A model generated the notes under the pieces. The model did no database searches, was not told the DNA's origin, and saw only the letters and a list, made by a program, of their open reading frames with translations. Position numbers and translations under genes: made by a program. Below are positions 9,249-19,172 of a DNA stretch of 64,000 bases, piece by piece. Source of the stretch: WLWS01 sp965243105. GTDB taxonomy: Bacteria > Pseudomonadota > Gammaproteobacteria > Eutrophobiales > Eutrophobiaceae. The first letter of the stretch is position 1. Every line of letters begins with the position of its first letter. The DNA is taken from contig CBDEUC010000002.1 in the NCBI GenBank assembly GCA_965243105.1, positions 619,582 to 683,581 on the forward strand, written 5' to 3'.

Positions 9249-9326
9249 ATGAACATATCCGTACGTGACTGGGCGATGGTGGCCGCGATCCTTTTGATGG
9301 GCCTGGCTTACATTGCACTAAGCTGA
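9249..9326 (+). CDS. Candidate 25-residue membrane microprotein downstream of ccoH
   Basis: The ORF is M-N-I-S-V-R-D-W-A-M followed by a hydrophobic run that ends in A-L-S. It would form one membrane helix with almost no loops. A GGAG ribosome site (9238-9241) lies seven bases before the ATG, an ideal spacing. Very small one-helix subunits occur in terminal oxidases (CydX, CcoM), which makes the position after the cco operon suggestive. It is too short to prove by composition, and I recognise no family. Confidence 0.45.
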   Translation: MNISVRDWAMVAAILLMGLAYIALS

Positions 9327-9362
9327 TGCCCGGTTCAACGCACACCGGAGGGGACGTGACCG

Positions 9363-10121
9363 TTGAATAAGAATACAGTTTTAAAGAAGCTTGTCCTGCT
9401 TGTCCTTGTACTTGTCGGCGTACCTGCTATCCATGCGGACACTCTGCAGGCAAAAAGCGGTAAGAAACAGGTTGGACTACTGGAACTGTACACATCCGAG
9501 GGATGTAGCAGTTGTCCGCCCGCTGACAGGTGGGTAAGCACACTTATTGACGAACCCGGTTTATGGCAGTCCTTTATACCCATTGCACTGCACGTGGATT
9601 ACTGGGATTACATCGGCTGGAAAGACCGCTTTGCAAGCCCGTCCTACAGCAATCGTCAACGCAAGTATGCACGTGAAAACTCACTGAGAACCGTTTACAC
9701 CCCCGGTTTTGTTTATAACGGCAAGGAGTGGCGTAACTGGTTTGTGAGGCGCCTGCTCGATTTTCCCGATACTGAAGATGCCGGTGTCCTGGAACTGGAC
9801 GTCAGGGACCACGTGGTCAAAGTCGCTTTTGATCCGATCAGCAAGGCCATGCATCCTTCCAGGGTTCACGTCGCCCTGCTCGGTTTTGACGTAAAGACCA
9901 GCGTAGAAGCCGGTGAGAATCATGGCAGGACGCTGACCCATGATTTTGTCGTGCTTGGTCTGGATGATAGTAAAATGCACAGGAGTGAAGACATGTTCAG
10001 CGCAAGCCTGGATCTACCCGAAGCCAGGGTTAAATCGGAACGTTATGCGGTTGTCGCATGGGTCAGCTCGGCGACAGCCCAGGCACCGATCCAGTCAGTG
10101 GGAGGTTGGTTAGGAAAGTAA
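9363..10121 (+). CDS. DUF1223 family exported thioredoxin-fold protein
   Basis: A 252-residue protein with a Sec signal peptide (basic M-N-K-N-T-V-L-K-K, hydrophobic core, A-I-H-A cleavage site near residue 25). The DUF1223 hallmark L-L-E-L-Y-T-S-E-G-C-S-S-C-P-P follows, with C48 and C51 as a C-x-x-C pair. The middle part, H-V-D-Y-W-D-Y-I-G-W-K-D, is also typical. The start is a TTG preceded by GGAGGGG ten bases upstream; the nearby GTG runs into a stop at once. The function of the family is unknown; a periplasmic redox role is inferred from the fold and CxxC. Confidence 0.9.
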   Translation: MNKNTVLKKLVLLVLVLVGVPAIHADTLQAKSGKKQVGLLELYTSEGCSSCPPADRWVSTLIDEPGLWQSFIPIALHVDYWDYIGWKDRFASPSYSNRQRKYARENSLRTVYTPGFVYNGKEWRNWFVRRLLDFPDTEDAGVLELDVRDHVVKVAFDPISKAMHPSRVHVALLGFDVKTSVEAGENHGRTLTHDFVVLGLDDSKMHRSEDMFSASLDLPEARVKSERYAVVAWVSSATAQAPIQSVGGWLGK

Positions 10122-10346
10122 GCCGCCGTCCCTTGCCATCTTGCGCAGTCCTGTTTCCGGGGCTGTAAACGATCAGCGTTTCAATTCCCTCGATTAGCGC
10201 GACCCGCATTATTATATTTTTTCGCCGACCCCCTGTTGGCTGACGTATACTTGCTGTTCCACCTGGGTTCATCTATCCAGTTTTTAAAAATCACCGGGCC
10301 TGTCAATTTAACAGGGTCCTCCATGAAATATTGAGCGGGAGCAGCC

Positions 10347-12212
10347 ATGTCACCAGAATTCATGCTGAATTTATCTCTATTCTTTTTAGGAGGTGTAATC
10401 GCGGTGCCCATTGCATCGCGGCTTGGACTGGGTTCGGTACTGGGCTACCTGATTGCAGGCATCGTCCTGGCACCGCTTCTAAAAATTGTTGGCACCGATG
10501 TAATCGAGTTGCAACACTTCGCCGAGTTTGGCGTGGTTATGATGCTGTTTCTTATCGGACTTGAAATGAGTCCGAGATCACTTTGGGATATGCGCTCTCG
10601 AATATTTATCCTTGGAGGCCTGCAGGTGCTGGCCACGACAGTGCTGGTTGCGATAATCGCCATGCTGTTGGGCCAACCATGGTCCGTCGCCCTGGCCATT
10701 GGAATGATCCTGGCCCTGTCTTCCACCGCCATTGTAAACCAGACCCTTGCAGAGAAAGGTTTACTTCGCTCTGACGGCGGGCATGCCAGTTTTTCCGTAC
10801 TTTTATTCCAGGACATAGCCGTCATTCCAATGCTGGTTTTCATACCACTGCTGGCGCTGCCGGAACTTGTAGATATGCTTCAACATGCTAATCCGGCTGC
10901 ATCGACACACGGCCCTGAAATCGGCGGCCTGCATTTAAGCCTTGTCGATAATCTCAACGGTTGGCAAACCGCGCTTGCGTCAATGGTAATGATCGTCATC
11001 GTTATACTTGCCGGGCACTACCTGACCGATCCCGTTTTTCGTTTTGTATCGCGTGCCAGACTGCGGGAGCTGTTTGTCAGCACCGCACTCATGCTTGTCC
11101 TTGTCATTGCTTTGTTGATGACACTTGTTGGCCTGTCCCCTGCGCTCGGTACCTTTCTTGCTGGCGTGGTCATGGCAAGAAGCGAATATCGTCATGAGCT
11201 GGAAAGTGATATCAACCCTTTCAAAGGCATCTTCCTGGGAATATTTTTTATCACTGTCGGTGCAGGCATCGACTTTAACCTGCTATCTGAAAACCCGGCA
11301 CTCATACTTGGACTTACGCTGGCATTGATTACCTTAAAGGCCCTTGTGTTGTTTGCACTGGGGCTCCTTTTCAAGCTGAATGGCGGAGACAGATGGTTGT
11401 TCGCCCTGGGCCTTGCCCAGGCTGGAGAATTCGGCTTTGTATTACTATCGTTTACGGTCGCCAACGGCGTTGTTCCCGGTGCTGTATCGGGGATCCTGCT
11501 TATTGTTGTGGCGCTCTCAATGATACTAACCCCTCTACTTTTTGTTGCTTACGACAGGGTAATTGCCCCACGATATTCGCACCAGGAAGAACGTGAAATG
11601 GATGAAATTGATGCTTCATCAAAAATCATCATTGCCGGTCACGGTCGTTTCGGTGGAATTGTCAACCGTGCTCTTACCGCCGCAGGCTTCGATACAACGG
11701 TTGTTGATTACAGTTCCGAGCAGCTGGCGTTGATACGCAGCTTCAGGATGGAGGTACATTTTGGTGATGCAACCCGTCCCGACCTGCTGCATGCCGCCGG
11801 TATTGAAAATGCCAGCGTCCTCGTCGTAGCTATCGACGACAAGAATTCGATCACACAGCTTGTGAACTATGTTCAAAAGCATTACCCGAAAGTGCATGTC
11901 GTGGCCAGGGCCGTAGATCGTATGCATGTCTATGAGCTGTGGGATGTCGGTTGTCGGAATATCGTTCGCGAGACCTATGACAGTTCACTGCGCGCCACGC
12001 GCTATGCATTGGAGGGCCTCGGAATAGAAACGGATAAAGCCGTCGAGATGATGAAATCCTTTGACGAGGTTGACCGTCGCTGGATGGTTGAACTGGCCGG
12101 CCTGTATGACAGCAATATCCCGGTGACCGAGAACAAGGCCTTCATGGCACGTCACGGCGAAACTTTTGATGACTGGCGAAAAGAGATGCGGGAAAAGATG
12201 ACCTCTGCCTGA
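10347..12212 (+). CDS. Kef-type monovalent cation:proton antiporter (CPA2) with TrkA-N domain
   Basis: A 621-residue protein. About 12 hydrophobic segments cover residues 5-400, with the CPA2-type G-L-E-M-S-P and L-A-L-S-S-T-A-I-V motifs. A cytoplasmic RCK/TrkA-N nucleotide-binding domain begins with G-H-G-R-F-G-G (near residue 430) and ends near 550. This is the architecture of glutathione-gated potassium efflux proteins KefB/KefC, which acidify the cytoplasm under electrophile stress. No KefF/KefG-type ancillary gene is adjacent. A GAGCGGGAG stretch precedes the ATG. The 225 bases upstream hold no gene I can support. Confidence 0.9.
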   Translation: MSPEFMLNLSLFFLGGVIAVPIASRLGLGSVLGYLIAGIVLAPLLKIVGTDVIELQHFAEFGVVMMLFLIGLEMSPRSLWDMRSRIFILGGLQVLATTVLVAIIAMLLGQPWSVALAIGMILALSSTAIVNQTLAEKGLLRSDGGHASFSVLLFQDIAVIPMLVFIPLLALPELVDMLQHANPAASTHGPEIGGLHLSLVDNLNGWQTALASMVMIVIVILAGHYLTDPVFRFVSRARLRELFVSTALMLVLVIALLMTLVGLSPALGTFLAGVVMARSEYRHELESDINPFKGIFLGIFFITVGAGIDFNLLSENPALILGLTLALITLKALVLFALGLLFKLNGGDRWLFALGLAQAGEFGFVLLSFTVANGVVPGAVSGILLIVVALSMILTPLLFVAYDRVIAPRYSHQEEREMDEIDASSKIIIAGHGRFGGIVNRALTAAGFDTTVVDYSSEQLALIRSFRMEVHFGDATRPDLLHAAGIENASVLVVAIDDKNSITQLVNYVQKHYPKVHVVARAVDRMHVYELWDVGCRNIVRETYDSSLRATRYALEGLGIETDKAVEMMKSFDEVDRRWMVELAGLYDSNIPVTENKAFMARHGETFDDWRKEMREKMTSA

Positions 12213-12246
12213 TTTTACTGGCTGCGGCAGGGTACGCTTTTCAAAA

Positions 12247-12263
12247 TAATGGTGCCGGGGCCG
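12247..12263 (+). repeat. Degenerate copy of the tRNA-Leu 3' end (putative att site, left)
   Basis: TAATGGTGCCGGGGCCG here matches TAATGGTGCCCGGGGCCG at 22142-22159 (the 3' end of tRNA-Leu with CCA plus three flanking bases) except for one missing C. The two are in the same orientation, 9.9 kb apart. It lies 34 bases after the Kef gene stop, and strongly AT-rich DNA begins directly after it (12264-12349). This is the expected scar of an element integrated into the tRNA gene. Confidence 0.7.
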
Positions 12264-12349
12264 CACTCATATCTATTACATAAATAACTAAAATTATTAG
12301 GTAATACTATTAATTATCTAATTAATACCCCCACTTATACCCCGTTAAT

Positions 12350-13684
12350 TTAGAGCGCCGGACCAACTTTAATGGGGCTGCCATCACTAAATCTTGAGAA
12401 GCGAAAACGATCAAGGTCAAAGCCTGTATCCTTTCCCTGAATCATATCCGACATCACCTTTCCTGCTCCGGGACCAAAGCCAAAACCGTGCCCACTAAAT
12501 CCCGATGCTATATAAAAATTTCTGAAGCCTGGGACCTCATCCATGACAGGTACAAAATCGGGTGGTGCATCAATCATTCCTGCCCATACTTCTTCTATCC
12601 CACTACTAGCCAGTATTGGTAGGTGTTTACTCATTATATTTTGAATTTTTTTTGCGACCCGCATGTTTGGAAAGGGATTGAGGACACGAGTTCGCTCAAA
12701 GGGTGTTTCTTCATCTGCCTTCCAACTACGGGCCGGAAACAAACCGTCCATCATTTTGTTATTGACCTTCAGCCTCAATCCCCTCCACGTTACGCTTAAT
12801 GCAGGGAGGAATTTTGTGCAAAATCGAAAACTATCAGCGTTTACGTAGTGGTCCAGGTAATTACCAAGGGTCAAAGTAAAGCCACCATCTTGTCGACGTC
12901 TGAAAGTAAATTTATGAGAGCCGGCGGCGCCGGCAAACCCACTTTTTGCAGGTTTCGTTCGCACCACCGTCCCCTTCACCAGAAGCTGTGGAAAAGAGAC
13001 TCCGATATTCCCCAGAAAAGTTGAGGACCAGGCCCCACCGGCCAGCATAACTGCTCCAGTCCTAACTGGGCCCAATTCTGTAATAACTTCATTTACAGCG
13101 CCGGCTTCTGTCCCTATTGAACGCACAGCACAGTTTTCAATAATTCGCACTCCCTTTCCTTGGAGAGCACGAGCAAGCGCAGGTACCGCTCTAAAAGGCT
13201 CTGCCTTCGCGTCACTCGGCGTATACATCGCGCCATGCCATTTATGGGCTGTATGTTCAATTTTATTTTCTAGTTCTTTTGCGCCAATCACCCTGGTATC
13301 TAGTCCATTGGTTTTCGCAATCGAAAGCCAACTCTCGAATTCCGCCATTTCATTTTCTGATTCCGCCAGGAACATGATGCCGCGACGCTCGTAACCTAAC
13401 TCATCGCCCAATTCGTCGCTTAGCTCGTCCCATAAGCGCAAAGATTCAACTGCAATTGGTACTTCTGCTTCGTCCCTGCCCTGAGTTCGAACCCAACCCC
13501 AGTTTCTAGAGGACTGTTCTCCCGCGACTCTTCCCTTTTCACACACCAATACAGACAGGCCAGCTTTAGCCAGATACCAGGCAGTAGAGATACCTATAAC
13601 TCCAGCTCCGATGATCGTGACATCCACTGATTCCGGTAAGGAATCCCTGAAAGTAACGGGTGATTTATCAGATATCATTGACAT
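12350..13684 (-). CDS. FAD-dependent oxidoreductase, DAO family
   Basis: A 444-residue protein with an N-terminal Rossmann motif V-T-I-I-G-A-G-V-I-G-I-S-T-A (about residues 19-32), followed by a D-amino-acid-oxidase/glycine-oxidase type fold and the C-terminal G-F-S-G-H-G-F-G-F-G-P motif of the DAO family. There is no signal peptide. Such enzymes oxidise amines or amino acids, for example glycine, sarcosine or D-amino acids; the substrate cannot be read from the sequence. It is the last island gene on the minus strand, downstream of the TonB receptor but separated from it by a terminator (13814-13840). Confidence 0.85.
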   Translation of the reverse strand: MSMISDKSPVTFRDSLPESVDVTIIGAGVIGISTAWYLAKAGLSVLVCEKGRVAGEQSSRNWGWVRTQGRDEAEVPIAVESLRLWDELSDELGDELGYERRGIMFLAESENEMAEFESWLSIAKTNGLDTRVIGAKELENKIEHTAHKWHGAMYTPSDAKAEPFRAVPALARALQGKGVRIIENCAVRSIGTEAGAVNEVITELGPVRTGAVMLAGGAWSSTFLGNIGVSFPQLLVKGTVVRTKPAKSGFAGAAGSHKFTFRRRQDGGFTLTLGNYLDHYVNADSFRFCTKFLPALSVTWRGLRLKVNNKMMDGLFPARSWKADEETPFERTRVLNPFPNMRVAKKIQNIMSKHLPILASSGIEEVWAGMIDAPPDFVPVMDEVPGFRNFYIASGFSGHGFGFGPGAGKVMSDMIQGKDTGFDLDRFRFSRFSDGSPIKVGPAL

Positions 13685-13813
13685 TTGTTAACTCATCATT
13701 CAATGCAGTCAAACCCAATTTCCCTTTCGCAGTCGTCTTTAACCAAGCTCTGCCTAATCGGTTATCGATTATAGCTATCCTTAGCAATGAATTGACTCCT
13801 CTACTCATCCCAT

Positions 13814-13840
13814 AAAAAACCCGGCTTATAACCGGGTTTT
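13814..13840 (-). terminator. Rho-independent terminator of the TonB receptor gene
   Basis: Inverted repeat AAAACCCGG - 7 bases - CCGGGTTTT at 13816-13840, 54 bases beyond the receptor stop. Read on the minus strand the GC stem is followed by a T-run (positions 13819-13814). Confidence 0.85.
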
Positions 13841-13893
13841 ATTATTGCTGTAAGGAACTACAAGTAAATTTAGGTCGATTTTTACTCTCAAAG

Positions 13894-16188
13894 TTAAAAC
13901 CTTCGCGTTACACTCAGGCCAACGGTTCTAGGTATTCCACGAGTTAACTGATCTGGTTGTACTCTATCTGGGTCGATATTGGTGACTACCGTTTCGTCGA
14001 ACAGATTTCTCGCAAATATGCCAAAGGACCAGTCGTTGTAGTCATAGCCTAAATTTAAATCAACTATCGTGTACGATGGTAAAACACTTAGCGTGGGACG
14101 AGATGAGAACTCGTTGCCTGAACTGCCCACATGGCGCACATCAGCGCGAATAAAACCAAATCCATCCCAGACAGGCACGCCATACTCTACGGAACCTGAA
14201 GCAGAAAATTCAGGTACATATGGGGCTTCGTCACCCTCACTGTTCACCAGGGGAATTGCCTCTTTTACTTCGGAGTCTATGTAGGAAAATCCAAATGTCA
14301 TGCTTATTGCGTCCGTTGCCTGAAAAGCGAAATCCCCCTCAACCCCAACATTCTCAATTTTTCCTGCATTCAATCTCTGGAAGAAACCACAAGCCAAATT
14401 AACATCAGATTGTATTTCATCAAATTCATTGACGTAGACTGCCAGGTTCGCTGTGAGACGATTATCCAACCAGGAGGTTTTCGCACCTATCTCGTAATTA
14501 GTTAAACTGTCGGACAGAAAAGGAGCACCAACAGTGGAGCCTAGTGCAGCGACCTCTGCTCCGCACACGGGAGGCACGAAACCATTCACACCTCCAAGAC
14601 GAAAACCCTCTGAATATGTTCCATAAACCATGTGGTCTTCAGAAATATCATATGACACTTCCACCTTGGGCACCCAGTCGTCCTCTTTCAGGGTACTTTG
14701 GTCAAGAGAAACGCCACCGTTGGCGACTCCAGAACCAAAAATGGATACTTCATTTTTGTAATCGAAATAGCGGAAACCCAATTTCAGCCTCAATGCGTCT
14801 GTGAAACTGTAAGTCGCCTCACCAAAAGCAGCATACTGATCTGTTTTGACTGACTCGGTACCATCAAACACTGAATTGGTCACCGCCCCAAAACAAGGGC
14901 TTGTCAGGGTTGGACACGGAGGAATGCCACCAAGTGTAATGGCAAAAAAGGCATTCAGCCCCGGTGTGGGTTGTGTTTGTCTTAGTTTTCTTCGATTAGC
15001 CTCGTAGAATCCACCAATCACCCATTGCAACTTTGACTCATAATTAGAGGACAAACGGATTTCTTCAATCTTTGTACGATACCTCTCATTGTTTCTGAAG
15101 TCACTGAACGGCGCGACGACTGGGGTAACTGCAGCGACTCGAATTGCGTCATCCAGGCGATTCGAAATTTCTACATCAAAGGCGGAACTTGCAGAAACCA
15201 ATTTTACCGGGCCAAAATCGTATTCGATATTTAAGTTAAGCCCGAGGAAGTCCTGATTGTAGGTGTCGGGAATGACTTTTACAGTCTGCAGTTCATCTGT
15301 CACTGCGGATACAAAAGGGCTTGTCGGATCAGGAAGATATTCATCTGGACGTCCTTCAGTACTGAGTTTATTCCACATAAAATTAGTTTGCACTTCCAAC
15401 TTGTCACCATAGTATGCAAGTTGCGCCCGGCCACCAAAGGTATCTTGATCATTGTAGTCTTCCTGCTCAAGTCCAGGTGCAACATTGTCAATAAAACCAC
15501 CTTTAGTAATGTTGTAGAGACTTAAACGACCGGCTACATTCTCAGTTATCGGCACATTAATTGCGCCTTTTACACCCCAGTTCATTTCGCCATCCTTAGT
15601 CCATGAGGTATCAGCACCGAAAGACCCTGAAAACTCCTCTGTGTCGGGCTGTTTTGTAATTACACGAATGGTGCCAGCCATAGAAGACGCACCGTACAAA
15701 GTACCCTGCGGTCCACGTAAAACTTCGATCCGTTCAACGTCTATGACACCAAGATCAGGGTTAAATCCTGCAAGTGAAATCGGCATTTCATCAATGTAAA
15801 GACCAGCGAGCGCTCGTATTTGTGCAGATGAGTGAATAACACGACTCGAATTTACACCTCGAATCACGATCTGTGATTGTCCAGTTCCTGAACTCACTGA
15901 GGTTAATCCAGGAACCATCTTGATATAGTCCTCAAATCCTTCGACCTGAGTTTTCTCCAGAGTGTCTGAAGTAAGGGCTGTGATACTGCCGGCCGTATCT
16001 TGCAACGAAACTGCACCGAGCTTGCTAGCCGTTACTACCACTTCCTCTAATGCTGTTCCCTGACTTAGGACGGAGCCACTGAAAGGCATTAAGATGAACA
16101 GGACTTGAAGCCTGGTAAGGCTAAAATTGAGTATTTTCACTTTTTCGTTCCCCCGACTAACTGTCGATTTGTCAGGGCTAGAGTACAT
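13894..16188 (-). CDS. TonB-dependent outer membrane receptor
   Basis: A 764-residue receptor. After a signal sequence ending near S-V-L-S-Q comes a TonB-box region (E-E-V-V-V-T-A-S), the plug domain with R-G-V-N and V-E-V-L-R-G-P-Q-G-T-L-Y-G motifs, and a beta-barrel ending in the terminal aromatic signature V-T-R-R-F. The ATG at 16188 gives a 25-residue extension before the hydrophobic signal. A GTG at 16140 preceded by a G-rich stretch gives a more classical signal peptide and may be the true start. The substrate is unknown. The gene faces the GlpD-like/TRAP operon across a 420 bp regulatory gap, which suggests it imports the same compound across the outer membrane. Confidence 0.92.
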   Translation of the reverse strand: MYSSPDKSTVSRGNEKVKILNFSLTRLQVLFILMPFSGSVLSQGTALEEVVVTASKLGAVSLQDTAGSITALTSDTLEKTQVEGFEDYIKMVPGLTSVSSGTGQSQIVIRGVNSSRVIHSSAQIRALAGLYIDEMPISLAGFNPDLGVIDVERIEVLRGPQGTLYGASSMAGTIRVITKQPDTEEFSGSFGADTSWTKDGEMNWGVKGAINVPITENVAGRLSLYNITKGGFIDNVAPGLEQEDYNDQDTFGGRAQLAYYGDKLEVQTNFMWNKLSTEGRPDEYLPDPTSPFVSAVTDELQTVKVIPDTYNQDFLGLNLNIEYDFGPVKLVSASSAFDVEISNRLDDAIRVAAVTPVVAPFSDFRNNERYRTKIEEIRLSSNYESKLQWVIGGFYEANRRKLRQTQPTPGLNAFFAITLGGIPPCPTLTSPCFGAVTNSVFDGTESVKTDQYAAFGEATYSFTDALRLKLGFRYFDYKNEVSIFGSGVANGGVSLDQSTLKEDDWVPKVEVSYDISEDHMVYGTYSEGFRLGGVNGFVPPVCGAEVAALGSTVGAPFLSDSLTNYEIGAKTSWLDNRLTANLAVYVNEFDEIQSDVNLACGFFQRLNAGKIENVGVEGDFAFQATDAISMTFGFSYIDSEVKEAIPLVNSEGDEAPYVPEFSASGSVEYGVPVWDGFGFIRADVRHVGSSGNEFSSRPTLSVLPSYTIVDLNLGYDYNDWSFGIFARNLFDETVVTNIDPDRVQPDQLTRGIPRTVGLSVTRRF

Positions 16189-16328
16189 ACCAATCTCAAG
16201 AGTGCTTCCAATATATTAAATTGCCAACACTATAAATAAAATGAATGGTGAACGACCTTACAAAATCTGACAAACTTGAGAAATCGTGGAGTAAGAATTT
16301 GATTAAGCGTTTGATTTTTAGACACAAG

Positions 16329-16381
16329 TGATATCTATCAAATAATTTTTTTAACTAACCTCGGGCATATATTCAGAGGTT
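16329..16381. promoter_or_regulatory. Inverted repeats in the 420 bp divergent promoter region
   Basis: The gap 16189-16608 holds no gene. It is AT-rich and contains TGATA-TC-TATCA (16329-16340) and AACCTC-13 bases-GAGGTT (16357-16381). They lie between divergent genes of an island that encodes its own LysR regulator, so they are candidate operators. No promoter can be assigned with certainty. Confidence 0.3.
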
Positions 16382-16608
16382 GATTTTTCGATGTTTATGT
16401 AATTTTTGTTATGGTCACAACAATATTATAGGTTAAAAGAGATATCGCTTAAGAGCACTATTTCCACTCATTCAGGCACTGATTTTGGAACGAGAAAAGT
16501 AATGAAATGACTGTATTCGTAATTTGGATAGCTATGCAAGATTAATCTATTGTAAGGCTTCCATATAAAACGCTATACATCTCGGCGTACTTTTTATTGG
16601 ATGAATAG

Positions 16609-18192
16609 ATGGATAACTACTTTTTGGATGTGGACGGACAACAATTTGATGTGATCATCATTGGCGGAGGTATCAATGGCGCAAGTGCAGCACAAAATCT
16701 TGCGGCAGATGGCTACAACTGCCTGGTTGTGGAAAAAGGAGATTTTGGTTCAGGCGCAAGTGGACGCTCAGCTCGAATGCTGCACATCGGTTTACGATTC
16801 TTTGAAGCTGAAAATCCAGTAAGTCACTTCCTACGAAAACCGAACCTTTTCGCTAGCGCATTAAAAGGTGGTCGACAAGCTATGCAAGCGGTCGGCGAAC
16901 ACATGAGAAATGCGGGAAATAGAATTTTACCCTACCGCATGTGTTTTCCAGTCTATAAGAACAGCGGCTTCAAAACCTGGCATTTGCAGTCCGGTCTCAA
17001 ATTGCTTGATTGGCTTGGCGATGGAACTGTTGATCTTAATGCAGACATAATTACAGAGGATTATTCAGATAAAATACCTTTTTACGGTGATTTTCGCGAC
17101 CGCGAAATGCTTAGCTCAATCGCTTGCTACAACGAATTTAAATTCGACTGGCCGGAACGGTTCTGCGTTGATATGGTGCTAGATGCCGCTAAGAATGGCT
17201 CAACAATCATTAACTACTGTCAGGCACAAATTCAAAAGCAAAAAGTCAATGACCTCTGGAGGGTGACACTCGAATCCAGTTTAGAGAGTAATAGTTCAAC
17301 CGCGGAAGTTAGTGCACCGATAATACTTAATTTAACGGGTATTGCGATTGACCAGGTTCTACCACCGGAACCAGGCAGGAGACCCATTGCACACATGAGT
17401 AAGGGTTCTCATATAGTGGTCGAAATGCCCGAATCATATAAAGGTTTTGGCATTGCAAACGTCAATAAGGACGGACTGCCCTTTTATATACTGCCACATT
17501 ACAACAATCTGTTTTCGATCGGTGTAACAGAACTACCCTTCAATGGAGATGTTAGCAATGTGAGTTGTAATGATGAAGAAATTGATTTTCTTATTGATGA
17601 ATGTAACTCGCTGCTACCCGGGCGACAACTTAGTCAAAAGGATGTGCTTAGTACCTGGTCCGGCATACGTCCGCTCACATATAGTGAAGATCCGTTGGGC
17701 ACTCGTGTAAGACAACTCCGTGACCTTAGCTCAATAGGTTATACCGGCATCATAACCCTCACAGGTGGTCCGATCATGAGTCATAGAAGTACCGGGAGAC
17801 TACTTTTAGATATGGTCCGAGAAAAGCTTAGCCCAAGGGGAGTCAAGGGGGAAATCAACAGTTCACCTTTTGCATTTTCTGATAGCGGCTCATCTCCGGC
17901 CTTTCTGAAAGAGGAACCGGAGATAAGAATCGCGGACATAGAGAACGGTGTGACAAAGGAGTATGCAAAAACGCTGACTGATGTGTTGCTGCGTCGTACA
18001 AGTCTGGCATGGCGGCGTCGACTCAGTTGGGCAGATGCTAACAAAGCAGTCGATATCGTCGCGCCGCTACTAGAATGGTCTGAAGAGGAAAAATGTCATC
18101 AAGTTAAAGAATTTATGAAATTCCAGGAAGAAGCTTTTCGTATTCCTGGATCTAGTGATTTCGATGAACAATTGAAGACCGGCGTCGGCTGA
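16609..18192 (+). CDS. FAD-dependent glycerol-3-phosphate dehydrogenase-like oxidoreductase
   Basis: A 527-residue protein with FAD-binding motif V-I-I-I-G-G-G-I-N-G-A-S-A-A (about residues 12-25) and V-V-E-K-G-D-F-G-S-G-A-S-G-R-S-A-R-M-L-H-I-G-L-type region, both hallmarks of the GlpD/GlpA family. The sequence L-P-F-Y-I-L-P-H-Y and S-T-W-S-G-I-R-P-L are also typical. The C-terminal helical domain is present. It is not next to glpF or glpK, and it heads a TRAP operon, so its substrate may be another hydroxy-acid or polyol phosphate. It starts 420 bp from the divergent receptor and ends 5 bases before dctP. Confidence 0.85.
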   Translation: MDNYFLDVDGQQFDVIIIGGGINGASAAQNLAADGYNCLVVEKGDFGSGASGRSARMLHIGLRFFEAENPVSHFLRKPNLFASALKGGRQAMQAVGEHMRNAGNRILPYRMCFPVYKNSGFKTWHLQSGLKLLDWLGDGTVDLNADIITEDYSDKIPFYGDFRDREMLSSIACYNEFKFDWPERFCVDMVLDAAKNGSTIINYCQAQIQKQKVNDLWRVTLESSLESNSSTAEVSAPIILNLTGIAIDQVLPPEPGRRPIAHMSKGSHIVVEMPESYKGFGIANVNKDGLPFYILPHYNNLFSIGVTELPFNGDVSNVSCNDEEIDFLIDECNSLLPGRQLSQKDVLSTWSGIRPLTYSEDPLGTRVRQLRDLSSIGYTGIITLTGGPIMSHRSTGRLLLDMVREKLSPRGVKGEINSSPFAFSDSGSSPAFLKEEPEIRIADIENGVTKEYAKTLTDVLLRRTSLAWRRRLSWADANKAVDIVAPLLEWSEEEKCHQVKEFMKFQEEAFRIPGSSDFDEQLKTGVG

Positions 18193-18197
18193 ACCAG

Positions 18198-19172
18198 GTG
18201 ATGTCGAAAGCACTGACCACTTGGCTGTTTTTAGTTTCTTTTACAACACCTTTAGCAGCGGAAATTGTCTGGCATTTTCCAACTCCTGTTTCAGCAAATG
18301 CTTTTGTCACAAAGCATCACATTAAATTTGCCGACAAGGTTTATCAAGAGTCGGAAGGTTCGATAAAAATCATTGCCCATCCTGCCGGATCATTGTTCAA
18401 ATTGAACGATATTTTAAGAACGGTCAGGACCCGGCAGGTTGCGATGGGGGCTACTGGTCTGGGACTACACGCCATCGAAGAGCCGATATTCGGCCTCATG
18501 TTTTTGCCATTTCTTACAAGAAACGTGGAAGAGGCTCGACGCCTGGATAGGATTTCCCGGCCAGCACTTGAAGCTGCGCTCGAAAAAATGAACTTAAAAC
18601 TGCTCTATACGGGCGTGTGGACTCCCCAGGGATTATTTTCAGTTAAGCCCCTTTTAGAGCCCGAAGACATGGCAGGAATGAAAATAAGAACATACGACAG
18701 TGCAACTACCAGGATTGCACAATTAGTCGATGCGATCCCAACAAAAACCGATGCTTCGGAAGTCGCAATGGCCTTCTCAACAGGTGTTGTCGAGGGATCG
18801 TTTACGTCAGGGGCAACTGGTGTTTCACAGAAACTTTGGGACTACATCGACTACTACTACACCATAAATGCAACGTTTGCCACCTCCACTGTCATTGTGA
18901 ATTTGGACGAATGGAGAGAATTAGAAACCGATTTACAATCTATGATTATGCGCATTGCGATTGAAACGGAACAGAACATATGGAATGAAATGATGAAAAA
19001 GGAGGAATCTTATAATTCGAAAATGAGGCAGGCAGGTATGCAGGTATTACGACCGTCAAATGAAATCTCTTCCTACCTCACTGGTATAGGAAAGCAAATC
19101 GCAGACGAGTGGATACTTCGCGCCGGTGAAGAAGGAAAATCAATTCTGCGAAAATTTCATGCCGATGATTAG
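18198..19172 (+). CDS. TRAP transporter periplasmic solute-binding protein (DctP/TAXI-independent, DctP family)
   Basis: A 324-residue protein with a signal peptide (hydrophobic core followed by T-P-L-A-A). The DctP-type G-M-K-I-R-T-Y segment carries the conserved arginine that normally binds a substrate carboxylate. It captures a solute, probably a carboxylate, for the QM permease encoded next. The start is GTG at 18198 or the directly following ATG at 18201. It follows the GlpD-like gene by 5 bases, so co-transcription is almost certain. Confidence 0.9.
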   Translation: MMSKALTTWLFLVSFTTPLAAEIVWHFPTPVSANAFVTKHHIKFADKVYQESEGSIKIIAHPAGSLFKLNDILRTVRTRQVAMGATGLGLHAIEEPIFGLMFLPFLTRNVEEARRLDRISRPALEAALEKMNLKLLYTGVWTPQGLFSVKPLLEPEDMAGMKIRTYDSATTRIAQLVDAIPTKTDASEVAMAFSTGVVEGSFTSGATGVSQKLWDYIDYYYTINATFATSTVIVNLDEWRELETDLQSMIMRIAIETEQNIWNEMMKKEESYNSKMRQAGMQVLRPSNEISSYLTGIGKQIADEWILRAGEEGKSILRKFHADD

